Shown here: piece by piece, positions 8,190 to 16,600 of the stretch
Layout: each line of letters begins with the position of its first letter
Position numbering within the stretch: position 1 is the stretch's first letter
Source of the DNA: Silvibacterium sp.
GTDB taxonomy: Bacteria > Acidobacteriota > Terriglobia > Terriglobales > Acidobacteriaceae
Direction of reading: 5' to 3'
DNA: 34,396 bases
Assembly: GCA_019232935.1 (NCBI GenBank)
Contig: JAFAMZ010000211.1
Location: 1-34,396, forward strand
Notes under the pieces: model-generated
Database searches by the model: none
Seen by the model: the letters and a program-made list of their open reading frames with translations, nothing else
Told to the model about the DNA's origin: nothing
Position numbers and translations under genes: made by a program

Positions 8190-9383
8190 CTAGATTTTTA
8201 TATAAACCCGCTTCCGGTACAGAAGATAAACCGGAACCCAGCAGAATGCGACGAACCCCAGCGAATAGAGCAGGGAAGCAAAAGCGGCATCGGGAACGAC
8301 CGCCGCGGTCGCATGATAGAGCCACTGCTGCAGATTCCCCGCCCCTACCTGAATATTGCCAATCGCCCCGGCCAGCAGCTCCGAGAAGACATACGCCACA
8401 ATGGCATTCGTTCCAAAAACCAGGAACGGCATAAATACCTTCGAGCGTCCGGCGCTGTCCGGCCTGCCTTCGGGTGCTCGCAAAATATCCACTACCCAGA
8501 TCGAAAACGCCAGCAGCAGAAGGCTCCATCCCCCGGCAAACAGCACAAACGAGCTGGTCCACAGCTTCTTGTTCAGCGGAAACCACGGGTTCCACGCCGC
8601 GCCGGCTGCAACGCAAATCATCCCCGCGAAGAAAATCCAACGCGCTTTTTCGTCCACGCTCCGCTGCGTTCTAAGCCAGATGCCCGTAAGCATCCCCATA
8701 AGCGCCGTTCCCACTGCCGGAATGGTGCTGAGCAGGCCCTCCGGGTCACGCGTGCCCTCGTAGAGGTGGGACGCTGGAAAGATCTGCCGGTCAAGCCACG
8801 CGACCAGGTTGGCATCGCGGTCGAGGAAGGGAACATCGCGCCCCGGCAGACCGAAGCCCGGCACCGGGACGTAGCGCATGAGCACGAAATAGCCGGCCAG
8901 CGCCAGCACGGCGAGCACAAGCTTATCGCGCCATCCCGGGCTGAGGAAATAAAGACATGCCACGATGAAATAACAGATGGCAATCCGCGGCAGCACGCCG
9001 AAGAACCGCAGCGTATGCAAATCGAAGTGCGGGAAACTATTCACCAGCAACCCGAGCAGGAAAATGATCACCGTCCGCCGCAATGTGTGCAGGAAAAGCG
9101 ATCGCTTGGACGCGCCCTGCGCCAGGCGAGATTCCGTCGAGAGCACCGTCGAGATGCCCACCAGAAACAGAAATGTCGGGAATACCAGATCAGTGGGAGT
9201 GAACCCATTCCAGTTGGCGTGTTTCAGAGCCCAGTACGCCCGCGAGCCATCGCCATTGTTGTTAACCAGGATCATGAACCCGATGTCGAGGCCCCGCAGC
9301 ACGTCGAGCGATAGCATGCGGGCGGGTTTTATCTGAAGGCGGCCAGCAGCGGGATCGGCAGTGCTTATGCCAGGAGAACTCAT
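8190..9383 (-). CDS. Acyltransferase/DUF5009-like membrane protein (heparan-alpha-glucosaminide N-acetyltransferase-like)
   Basis: 397 aa; RMLSLDVLRGLDIGFMILVNNNGDGSRAYWALKHANWNGFTPTDLVFPTFLFLVGIS is typical of the family; multiple TM segments. Confidence 0.88.
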   Translation of the reverse strand: MSSPGISTADPAAGRLQIKPARMLSLDVLRGLDIGFMILVNNNGDGSRAYWALKHANWNGFTPTDLVFPTFLFLVGISTVLSTESRLAQGASKRSLFLHTLRRTVIIFLLGLLVNSFPHFDLHTLRFFGVLPRIAICYFIVACLYFLSPGWRDKLVLAVLALAGYFVLMRYVPVPGFGLPGRDVPFLDRDANLVAWLDRQIFPASHLYEGTRDPEGLLSTIPAVGTALMGMLTGIWLRTQRSVDEKARWIFFAGMICVAAGAAWNPWFPLNKKLWTSSFVLFAGGWSLLLLAFSIWVVDILRAPEGRPDSAGRSKVFMPFLVFGTNAIVAYVFSELLAGAIGNIQVGAGNLQQWLYHATAAVVPDAAFASLLYSLGFVAFCWVPVYLLYRKRVYIKI

Positions 9384-9423
9384 GAATATTGCCGCGATTT
9401 TAATGCATTCTTGCTGAAACGAT

Positions 9424-9825
9424 TCAATAGCGTTTGGTCCGCATGATCTTCCAGACCGGCTCGTTGTCCGCGTAGACCCGCCACTCGCTTACCAGACGGT
9501 CGCGAATCGTCGCTCTCCACGCAGCTGGAATCCTCCAGCGGTTCTCCTTCGGCATTTCACTCCCGACTGCAAAGGTTCCTTGCGCATACCCGAACAGGCC
9601 GATCAGGTCGCCCTGCGAGAAAACATCGTCTATCTGGATCGAATAGTCGGGAAACATCTCGAAATAGCCCTTCCAGCCAAGGTCCATCTTCCGCCGGCCG
9701 CGAACCTCCTGCCCGAGACCATCGACAAACAGGAAATCCTCAGCCATCAGGTTGGCCAGGCTGGCCGTGTCATGGGAATTGATATGGTCGACGAACTCCA
9801 GTGCAATATCGGCCGCGGTCTTCAC
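9424..9825 (-). CDS. SnoaL/NTF2-like fold protein
   Basis: 133 aa; EFVDHINSHDTASLANLMAEDFLFVDGLG...GWKGYFEMFPDYSIQIDDVFSQGD. Confidence 0.8.
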   Translation of the reverse strand: MKTAADIALEFVDHINSHDTASLANLMAEDFLFVDGLGQEVRGRRKMDLGWKGYFEMFPDYSIQIDDVFSQGDLIGLFGYAQGTFAVGSEMPKENRWRIPAAWRATIRDRLVSEWRVYADNEPVWKIMRTKRY

Positions 9826-9851
9826 AGCCGGATTCTACTCTGGTTTGGGGT

Positions 9852-11843
9852 TCACTCCGTGTCAGCCCGCTTAAAAGGCGTCTGGAGGTAATGTCTCGCC
9901 TCGTTCAGCGCTCCGCCGGTGTTGTCGTTCGTCTGCAGCGCCTGCCGATACTCCGGCACGGCACGGTCGCGCTGGCCGGTCAGGTCGAATATCTTGCCGA
10001 TCTGTACGTGGCTCCATACTTCCGTCCACTTCGGGTCGCCGTCCCCGCGCAGGCAGTCGCGATACGAATTGATTGCCGATTGATAATTGCGCTGATTGAA
10101 AAAGATCTCCGCGATGCGGTAATGCGCAAGCGAGCTCTGCGGATTAGCCTGGAGCGCCTTCTGGTACTCGGCCAACGCGCCGCTTACGTCACCCTGGGCC
10201 ACCAGCTGTTGGCCTTTGAGGATCGACACTCTCACCTGCATGTTCGGGGTGCTCTTCAGCACCCAGTTCTCCGGATCGATCTGCACGTGCCGCGGCCGGC
10301 CGAAAGTATCGACTACATATTGCGAATCCGTGCCCACCACAGTGACGCGCTTATTCTCCGTCTTGCCGTCGGTTTCGATGCGCAGGTCCACTGGCATATT
10401 AAACAGGTCGAGGTCCTGCTGAATCTCACCGATCGTTCGAAAGCCCTTGTTGTTTCCAAGCCTGTAGATCGCGTACTTGTTCGTAAACGTCGGAGCGCCT
10501 GTCCCGTCCAGCCACTGCGCAAAAAATGGAGTGAGCTGCTGCTGCGATTGCGCCTCGGCGACTTTCTCGAAATCAGTGGTCCGAATGCCCTTGTCCGTGT
10601 ACTGCGACAGCACAGCCCGAAGTATCTTTACGAAGCTGTCGTCGCCCACTTCCCACCTGAGCATGTGATAAACCACGGCGCCCTTGTCCAGTGTCATCGA
10701 CTGGAACTCCGGCGTGAATACGCCCAGCCGTCCTGCGCTCGACAACGGAATCGTGTCATACGCAAGTGCGCCCGCCGAGACATCCAGAATCGCATTATCG
10801 AGCGCCGACTTCCCCGCGGCGTCTTCCAGATACATCAGCTCGCCGTACCGCGCCATTCCGTTCGTAATCCATGTATCGTTTAGCGTCGCCGGACTCATTT
10901 CGCTGCCCCACCACTGATGCGCGATAGTGTTGGCCAGCACGCGGAAGTCCGTCTTGCCTCCCATGCGGGTCCCCGCTACTGCCGCAATCTCCGGAGCCCA
11001 GTAGGTCGGAACCGTATCCTCCGGCAGTTCCACTACATTCAAAGTGCTGGATTCCGGCAGGCCGAACGTTGACGTGAAATACGCAAAGATCCTCAGCGCG
11101 CTCTGCCCGTACTCCTGTGCGGCGGCCTTCTTGTCTTCCGTCGTATAGACGTGAATGTTTGCCGCTGCCGATGTAGGCGGTCCGAACTTGCCGGCAATAA
11201 TGGTTCCCGGAAAACCCGGCTTCTTCCAGCTGAAATCGAATTCGTTCGCGCCTCCGGCGATTGGTTTTCCGCCGCCTTGTGCGCCGCTGCCTATCGCCGT
11301 GTATCCGGCAGGCACCTTCACGTGAATCTCCGCGGTGAACCGATCGATCAGATAGCCCACTGTCGGAAACCACCGGCCGCCGTACAGCAAATACGACGTC
11401 GGATCGCCCACATACGCTAGCTTCAAACCATCGACCGGCCCCCCTGCATCGGTCTCAAGCGCGCCCGAGTAATAGAAGGTCCAGGTGTAGGTCTGCCCCT
11501 TGCTCAACGGCTGCGCTGGAGTGATCCGCAGCGTCGCCTCCGCTCCGCGCTCGCCGCTCAGCGAAACGTTCTTCGAGTCCGTCACCTTATCGACTCTTAG
11601 AGCGCCGTGCAGGTCGAACACAGCGGTCTGCACCGGATCAAGATCCGTGAAAGTCACCCGCGTTACGCACGTCAGCATATGCGTTTCGGGCTTCAGCTCG
11701 GCGTCAATGGTATAAGCCGTGATCTGGATGGGCACGCGATCCGCTGCGCCCGCTAAAGGAGCGGCCAGAATGAGCAGAACTGCCAACAAACAGCCGATGC
11801 GCGGCAAGTGGGCAAAGGTTTGAACGGAGCGAAGTGTAATCAT
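9852..11843 (-). CDS. M1-family peptidase homologue with C-terminal TPR; canonical active-site motifs missing
   Basis: 663 aa, signal peptide, M1-like N-domain, LANTIAHQWWGSE and WITNGMARYGELMY at positions of HExxH...NEG, then TPR-like LAEYQKALQANPQSSLAHYRIAEIFFNQRNYQSAINSYRDCL. Confidence 0.85.
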   Translation of the reverse strand: MITLRSVQTFAHLPRIGCLLAVLLILAAPLAGAADRVPIQITAYTIDAELKPETHMLTCVTRVTFTDLDPVQTAVFDLHGALRVDKVTDSKNVSLSGERGAEATLRITPAQPLSKGQTYTWTFYYSGALETDAGGPVDGLKLAYVGDPTSYLLYGGRWFPTVGYLIDRFTAEIHVKVPAGYTAIGSGAQGGGKPIAGGANEFDFSWKKPGFPGTIIAGKFGPPTSAAANIHVYTTEDKKAAAQEYGQSALRIFAYFTSTFGLPESSTLNVVELPEDTVPTYWAPEIAAVAGTRMGGKTDFRVLANTIAHQWWGSEMSPATLNDTWITNGMARYGELMYLEDAAGKSALDNAILDVSAGALAYDTIPLSSAGRLGVFTPEFQSMTLDKGAVVYHMLRWEVGDDSFVKILRAVLSQYTDKGIRTTDFEKVAEAQSQQQLTPFFAQWLDGTGAPTFTNKYAIYRLGNNKGFRTIGEIQQDLDLFNMPVDLRIETDGKTENKRVTVVGTDSQYVVDTFGRPRHVQIDPENWVLKSTPNMQVRVSILKGQQLVAQGDVSGALAEYQKALQANPQSSLAHYRIAEIFFNQRNYQSAINSYRDCLRGDGDPKWTEVWSHVQIGKIFDLTGQRDRAVPEYRQALQTNDNTGGALNEARHYLQTPFKRADTE

Positions 11844-11874
11844 AGCGCGTGAGTTTTCTTGTAGGTGGATGGCC

Positions 11875-13068
11875 TCAAGCCGCTTGCGGACTCCTCTTTA
11901 GTACTTCCATTGTGATGCGGGCGGTACGGTCGATCGCCGACTCGCCCCCTGCGCTGTCTCCGGCCTTGAGCATACCCGATATCCCGCGCAGGTCCGCAAT
12001 CATGCTCTCTCGCGCCTGGCCCGCCCGCAAAAGCGGTTCCAGGTGTGAGACGACATTCTCAGCCGTAAAGTCACCCTGTAACAACTCCGGGACCACCCTT
12101 CGTCCGGCAATCAGATTCACCATGGCAACATGTGGCACGTCCACCACCCGCTTCGCAACGGCATAGCTTAACGGCGAAACCCGGTAGACCACAACGAACG
12201 GATTACCGATCAGCGCTGCCTCAACCGTCGCTGTTCCGCTTGCCACCACGCTTGCCCGCGCGTGATGCAGTGTGGCGCGTGCATCGCTGGCAATGCAAAT
12301 GCGAGGCTGCCCCGGAAGCATCCCCTCCACCTCAGCCCGCTGCAAGGGAGTCAGCGTGGGCGCAAGCGGCAGCAGAAACTCGTAATCGCCTCGTTGCCCC
12401 AGCAGCGACGCCGCTCGCAGCATCTCAGGCAGGTTCAGACGCACTTCTTTTATGCGGCTGCCCGGCAGCAGCCCGATCCATTCCTTCGTATTGGCCAAAG
12501 GTTTGGACGATCCCGCCCCCCATTGGCGAGCGAAGTCTTCCCGTGAGACCTGAGGACGAGGCGTCTCCGCCAGCGGATGACCCACGAACGTCGCCTCGAC
12601 CCCGCGCTCGCGATAAAACCTTTCCTCGAAGGGGAAAATCACCAGCATCCGGTCGACGTATTTCTGGACCTCGCGGATGCGGTACTTCTTCCAGGCCCAC
12701 AACTGCGGCGAGACAAAATAGATGACAGGTACCCCGGCTCGCTTCAGATGCTTCGCCAGCGACAGGTTCACATCGGGAAAATCGATCAGGATCGCCGCAT
12801 CCGGCTTCTCCGTCCGGATCGCCGCCTTCAGCCGCCGGTATTCCCGATAGATCTGCGGCATGTGCCGGATCACCTCGGTGATCCCCATGACTGCCACATC
12901 TTCGGCCCGCACAATCCGCCGAAAGCCGAGCGCCTCCATCCGCTGCCCGCCCAGCCCGAAGAACTCCGCCTCCGGAACCAGCCGCCTGAGAGCCGGAATC
13001 AGCAGTGTCCCGTAGTGCTCGCCGCTTGCCTCGCCGGCAGAAATGAAAATCCTGGGCTCACCGCTCAT
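11875..13068 (-). CDS. lpxB: Lipid-A-disaccharide synthase
   Basis: 397 aa; IFISAGEASGEHYGTLLIPAL, DFPDVNLSLAKHLKRAGVPVIYFVSPQLWAWKKYRI, LLPGSRIKEV, ASGTATVEAALIGNPFVVVYR. Confidence 0.97.
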   Translation of the reverse strand: MSGEPRIFISAGEASGEHYGTLLIPALRRLVPEAEFFGLGGQRMEALGFRRIVRAEDVAVMGITEVIRHMPQIYREYRRLKAAIRTEKPDAAILIDFPDVNLSLAKHLKRAGVPVIYFVSPQLWAWKKYRIREVQKYVDRMLVIFPFEERFYRERGVEATFVGHPLAETPRPQVSREDFARQWGAGSSKPLANTKEWIGLLPGSRIKEVRLNLPEMLRAASLLGQRGDYEFLLPLAPTLTPLQRAEVEGMLPGQPRICIASDARATLHHARASVVASGTATVEAALIGNPFVVVYRVSPLSYAVAKRVVDVPHVAMVNLIAGRRVVPELLQGDFTAENVVSHLEPLLRAGQARESMIADLRGISGMLKAGDSAGGESAIDRTARITMEVLKRSPQAA

Positions 13069-13275
13069 CTAGCTGTCTTTGCGATACAGCAGGTCGCGAA
13101 TCGCTTTTCGCCGGGCAGCATTCTGCTCCTTTGTCGCCGTCTCCTTCGGCCCGGCAACTGAAGTATCTTCTTCGGCCGCGCTGCACTCCGGGCAGCGGTT
13201 CGCAAAACCCGGCTTGTCGGGCCTGAGCTCGAATTCCTCGCCGCACACGACACACTTCTTTATGGGGAAGGGCAT
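13069..13275 (-). CDS. Small zinc-ribbon protein
   Basis: 68 aa; CVVCGEEFELRPDKPGFANRCPECS (two CxxC); ends immediately before the lpxB start. Confidence 0.75.
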   Translation of the reverse strand: MPFPIKKCVVCGEEFELRPDKPGFANRCPECSAAEEDTSVAGPKETATKEQNAARRKAIRDLLYRKDS

Positions 13276-13325
13276 AACCCTTTATGATACGGCGCTTGAC
13301 TGGCCTGATGGAAATGAGCCAGCTT

Positions 13326-13784
13326 CTACAAGGCTTTGCGATAATTTACGCAGCGGTCGACCACCTCAAAACCCAGTGCCTTATGCGCACGCTGGGATAT
13401 CTCGTTCTCAATCACAGCATCCGAAGCCATCTCCAGGCAGCCCTGGCTTCGTGCCCACTCTTCCGCCGCGGCCAGAAGCTGTCCGCCAATGCCTTGCCTG
13501 CGCTGGTCCTCGCGCACCAACCAGCCTTCCACATATCCCACCGGCATCCGCTTATCGCACCCGTCTGCATGGGAGCGCAAGCCCACTTCGATGAAGCCCA
13601 GCAGCGTGCCGTCCTCTGTCCCAGCCACAAAGATCAAAAGTGGCAGCGTTCCAATTTTTTCGCCTCGAAGAATCGCCGTCAGTTCCCGCACGTTCTCCTC
13701 GAGATCGATTTCAGGCCAAAGCTCCCGGCGCAGTTCAGAAAGCGCGGCGAGATCAGGCAATGATGCGAGTCTGATTACGGACAT
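13326..13784 (-). CDS. GNAT acetyltransferase, AAC(6')-I-like
   Basis: Start MSVIRLASL in ORF 13326..13802; GYVEGWLVREDQRRQGIGGQLLAAAEEWARSQGCLEMASDAVIENEISQRAHKALGFEVVDRCVNYRKAL. Confidence 0.85.
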   Translation of the reverse strand: MSVIRLASLPDLAALSELRRELWPEIDLEENVRELTAILRGEKIGTLPLLIFVAGTEDGTLLGFIEVGLRSHADGCDKRMPVGYVEGWLVREDQRRQGIGGQLLAAAEEWARSQGCLEMASDAVIENEISQRAHKALGFEVVDRCVNYRKAL

Positions 13785-13804
13785 GATGATGTCCTGTATC
13801 ACTA

Positions 13805-13838
13805 AGCCCTGTTCCCTGAGCCCTGTTCCCTGAGCCCT
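13805..13838. repeat. 14-bp direct tandem repeat (agccctgttccctg x2 plus partial third)
   Basis: actaagccctgttccctgagccctgttccctgagccct read directly. Confidence 0.85.
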
Positions 13839-13839
13839 T

Positions 13840-15819
13840 CTAATCCGTCCCCAGCGCCAGCGACGGCGTGAGCCCTGACCCGCCTACGCCCAATTCCTGG
13901 TCCTTGTACTGAAGCTGATAGAGCTTCCAGTAGATGCCGCGTCGCGCCAGCAGCTCCTGGTGGCTGCCCATCTCGCGCAACTGCCCTTTGTGCATCACCA
14001 GGATCACATCGGCCCGCTGCACCGTCGATAACCGATGGGCAATGACGACCGAGGTCCGCCCTTCGATCATCCGCTCCAGTGCCAGCCGCACGCGCAACTC
14101 CGTGTCCGTATCCACCGAAGAGGTCGCTTCGTCCAGAATGAGTATTCGCGGGTTGTGCGCCAGCGCGCGCGCGAAGTTGATGAGTTGCTTCTGCCCCGTC
14201 GAAAGCGAACTGCCGCGCTCCCGCAGCGGCTCCTGATATCCGCCGGGGAGGGACGTGATGAAATCGTGAATGTTCACCTGCTCGGCGGCAAGTCGCATTT
14301 CCGCATTACTGATCGCCTCCGTCCCCATCCGGATGTTGCTCTCGATGGTTCCACTGAAGAGAACCGGATCTTGTAGCACCACCCCGAAGTGCTGGCGCAG
14401 TTTAATCAGGTCGTGCTCACGGACATCCACCCCGTCCACCAGCACCCGCCCGCGCTGGATATCGTAGAAGCGCATCATCAGGCTGACGATCGTCGACTTG
14501 CCCGCCCCCGTATGCCCTACGATCGCCGCCGTCTGGTCCGGCGTAATCCTGAACGAGACCCCCCGCAGAATCCATTCGATGTCCGTCATTGCAGCCAGCT
14601 CGTCCGGAGTAGCCTGGGCCACAAATGCCTTCGTTTCATCGTCCAGCCGTTGATATGTAAACCATACGTTTACAAATTCGACGCTGCCCGAGCTGTCCGT
14701 TTTCTTCGGATGGGCCGGCGAAACGATCTCCGGCCGAGTATCGAGCAGCTTGAACACGCGCTCGCTTGCCGCCATTGCCGCCTGCAGAATGTTGTATTTC
14801 TCGCTCAGGTCCTGAATCGGACGGAAGAACCTCTGTGCGTATTGAATAAAGGCCACCAGCACGCCAATCGTAACGGCCCCATGCAGCACGCCACGGCCCC
14901 CGAACCAGATCACCATGGCAATCGCAGCCGAGCTCAGAATTTCAACGACTGGATAATAAAGCGCATAGGCCAGAATCGAATCCTTGAACGCGACCAGGTG
15001 CGTCTTGTTTACCGCCTCGAAATCCATGAACGCCCGCTTCTGTCGATTGAAAAGCTGGATCAGGCTCATGCCCGAAATATGTTCCTGCGTATAGCTGTTG
15101 ATGCGGGCGATGGCCGTGCGAATCCTGCGATAGGAATCGCGGACATACTTACGAAAAATTCGTGTCGCCAGCAGGATCAGCGGCAGCACCGAGAAGGCCA
15201 GCAGAGCCAGCCACCATTTCATGCGCAGCATCACAAAGACGATCCCTGCGAGGACAAAGATGTCTTCGAAGATCGCGAAGACGCCCGACGTGAACATCTC
15301 GTTCAGCGCGTCCACGTCGCTGGTCAGGCGCGTCACCAGTCGGCCCACCGGATTCCGATCGTAGAATCCGACGTGCATGCGCTGCAGATGCCCGAAGATC
15401 TGCCGCCGCAGGTCGAACATGATCTTCTGCCCGGTCCACTGCATCAGGTAGGTCTGGATGAACTCCAGCAAAAAGCTCAGCAGCAGCGCGCCCAGATAAA
15501 TCACGGCAATCTGAGTAATGCCACGTACAGGGCTCGCGCTCAGCCCTCGCGATAAAAATTCGCTGCCGTGCGTCGGATGCGCCGTCATGTACCTGTCGAT
15601 CGCGATTTCCGTCAGGTACGGCCCGAGGACATCACATCCGGCCTTTATCAGAATCGCGGCGATCGAGATGAACGCCGCCCACTTGTAAGGATAGAGATAG
15701 GTGAGCAGCCGCCTCATCAGCCGGCCGTCGTACGCCTTGCCGATAACATCTTCATCCTGCTGCGGAACCGGCTTCTTCTGCTCATCCGGCGCAGATTTTT
15801 CTTTGTCCGACCCGCCCAT
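13840..15819 (-). CDS. ABC exporter, fused permease and ATPase (MsbA/MdlB-like)
   Basis: 659 aa; TM domain, Walker A GHTGAGKST, signature LSTGQKQL, Walker B ILILDEATSSVDT. Confidence 0.93.
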   Translation of the reverse strand: MGGSDKEKSAPDEQKKPVPQQDEDVIGKAYDGRLMRRLLTYLYPYKWAAFISIAAILIKAGCDVLGPYLTEIAIDRYMTAHPTHGSEFLSRGLSASPVRGITQIAVIYLGALLLSFLLEFIQTYLMQWTGQKIMFDLRRQIFGHLQRMHVGFYDRNPVGRLVTRLTSDVDALNEMFTSGVFAIFEDIFVLAGIVFVMLRMKWWLALLAFSVLPLILLATRIFRKYVRDSYRRIRTAIARINSYTQEHISGMSLIQLFNRQKRAFMDFEAVNKTHLVAFKDSILAYALYYPVVEILSSAAIAMVIWFGGRGVLHGAVTIGVLVAFIQYAQRFFRPIQDLSEKYNILQAAMAASERVFKLLDTRPEIVSPAHPKKTDSSGSVEFVNVWFTYQRLDDETKAFVAQATPDELAAMTDIEWILRGVSFRITPDQTAAIVGHTGAGKSTIVSLMMRFYDIQRGRVLVDGVDVREHDLIKLRQHFGVVLQDPVLFSGTIESNIRMGTEAISNAEMRLAAEQVNIHDFITSLPGGYQEPLRERGSSLSTGQKQLINFARALAHNPRILILDEATSSVDTDTELRVRLALERMIEGRTSVVIAHRLSTVQRADVILVMHKGQLREMGSHQELLARRGIYWKLYQLQYKDQELGVGGSGLTPSLALGTD

Positions 15820-15860
15820 GCGTTGCTTCTATCTTAGAGGACAACAGGATAGCGGAGGTT

Positions 15861-16295
15861 TCAGCGAATTACGTGGAGACTCTTTGCTCCATCGCGAACG
15901 GCGTCAGAAATGAGCCGGTGATCCAAAGTCGCCAGTTGCCCCCCATGTGCCTGCGCGAGAGCCAACAGATAAGTGTCAGTTACCTGGGCCGGAGAGAGAA
16001 GTCGCGCCAGGTCGAGCTTCGAATATTCAAGCAGGCTAATCTTGTCGGACCAGAAGGTATGTCCCGGGGATTTTCCCAACTCCGAAATGGCCTGAGCGAC
16101 AGCGGCCGGACTACCAGGAGAATTTGTGTACGCTCGATTTCCTGCAATTCGGATAGCCCCATTTTCAGTGATTGGACACGTTGCCCAGGCTTCCTGCCCC
16201 TCGATCGTAAACCAGTCGTGCGCGATATTGTGCTGAGAGTGCGTCGGGTCAATCAGCGCGATCAGGACGTTCACATCAAGGAGAAAGGTCGTCAA
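15861..16295 (-). CDS. vapC: VapC-type PIN-domain toxin
   Basis: 144 aa; TTFLLDVNVLIALIDPTHSQHNIAHDWF...LALAQAHGGQLATLDHRL; overlaps upstream antitoxin by 4 nt. Confidence 0.88.
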   Translation of the reverse strand: MTTFLLDVNVLIALIDPTHSQHNIAHDWFTIEGQEAWATCPITENGAIRIAGNRAYTNSPGSPAAVAQAISELGKSPGHTFWSDKISLLEYSKLDLARLLSPAQVTDTYLLALAQAHGGQLATLDHRLISDAVRDGAKSLHVIR

Positions 16296-16522
16296 GGCAG
16301 CTCATCGCGTAATCGATTGACGAGTTCCAAAGTGGCTGGTTTTGCGTTCGGCTGCACTGGAAGTAGAGGGATGCCGTTGCGATACTTTCGCTCGGTTACA
16401 CTGCTCCGCAGCGCCTGGCGGCTCAGGGCAGAGATGACCTCACCGACCGTCTTATGTTGCCGTGACGCGATCTCTTTGGCGGCAGCGAGAATGTCATCGT
16501 CGATGGATAGCGTTGTTCGCAT
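16292..16522 (-). CDS. vapB: VapB-type antitoxin
   Basis: 76 aa; MRTTLSIDDDILAAAKEIASRQHKTVGEVISALSRQAL, typical antitoxin N-terminus. Confidence 0.85.
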   Translation of the reverse strand: MRTTLSIDDDILAAAKEIASRQHKTVGEVISALSRQALRSSVTERKYRNGIPLLPVQPNAKPATLELVNRLRDELP

Positions 16523-16600
16523 TGGCCTACCTGAATTGCATCAATCATCTCTATCATAGCATCAGATGCAACTCTCGGGATAATGAGAAGATAGTTACAG

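Noticed and set aside
8313-9314. 333-aa plus ORF antisense to the DUF5009-like gene
   Set aside because: Shadow ORF; the minus strand has family motifs and TM segments.
14389-15555. 388-aa plus ORF antisense to the ABC exporter
   Set aside because: The minus strand has Walker A/B and signature motifs; the plus frame has no recognisable domain.
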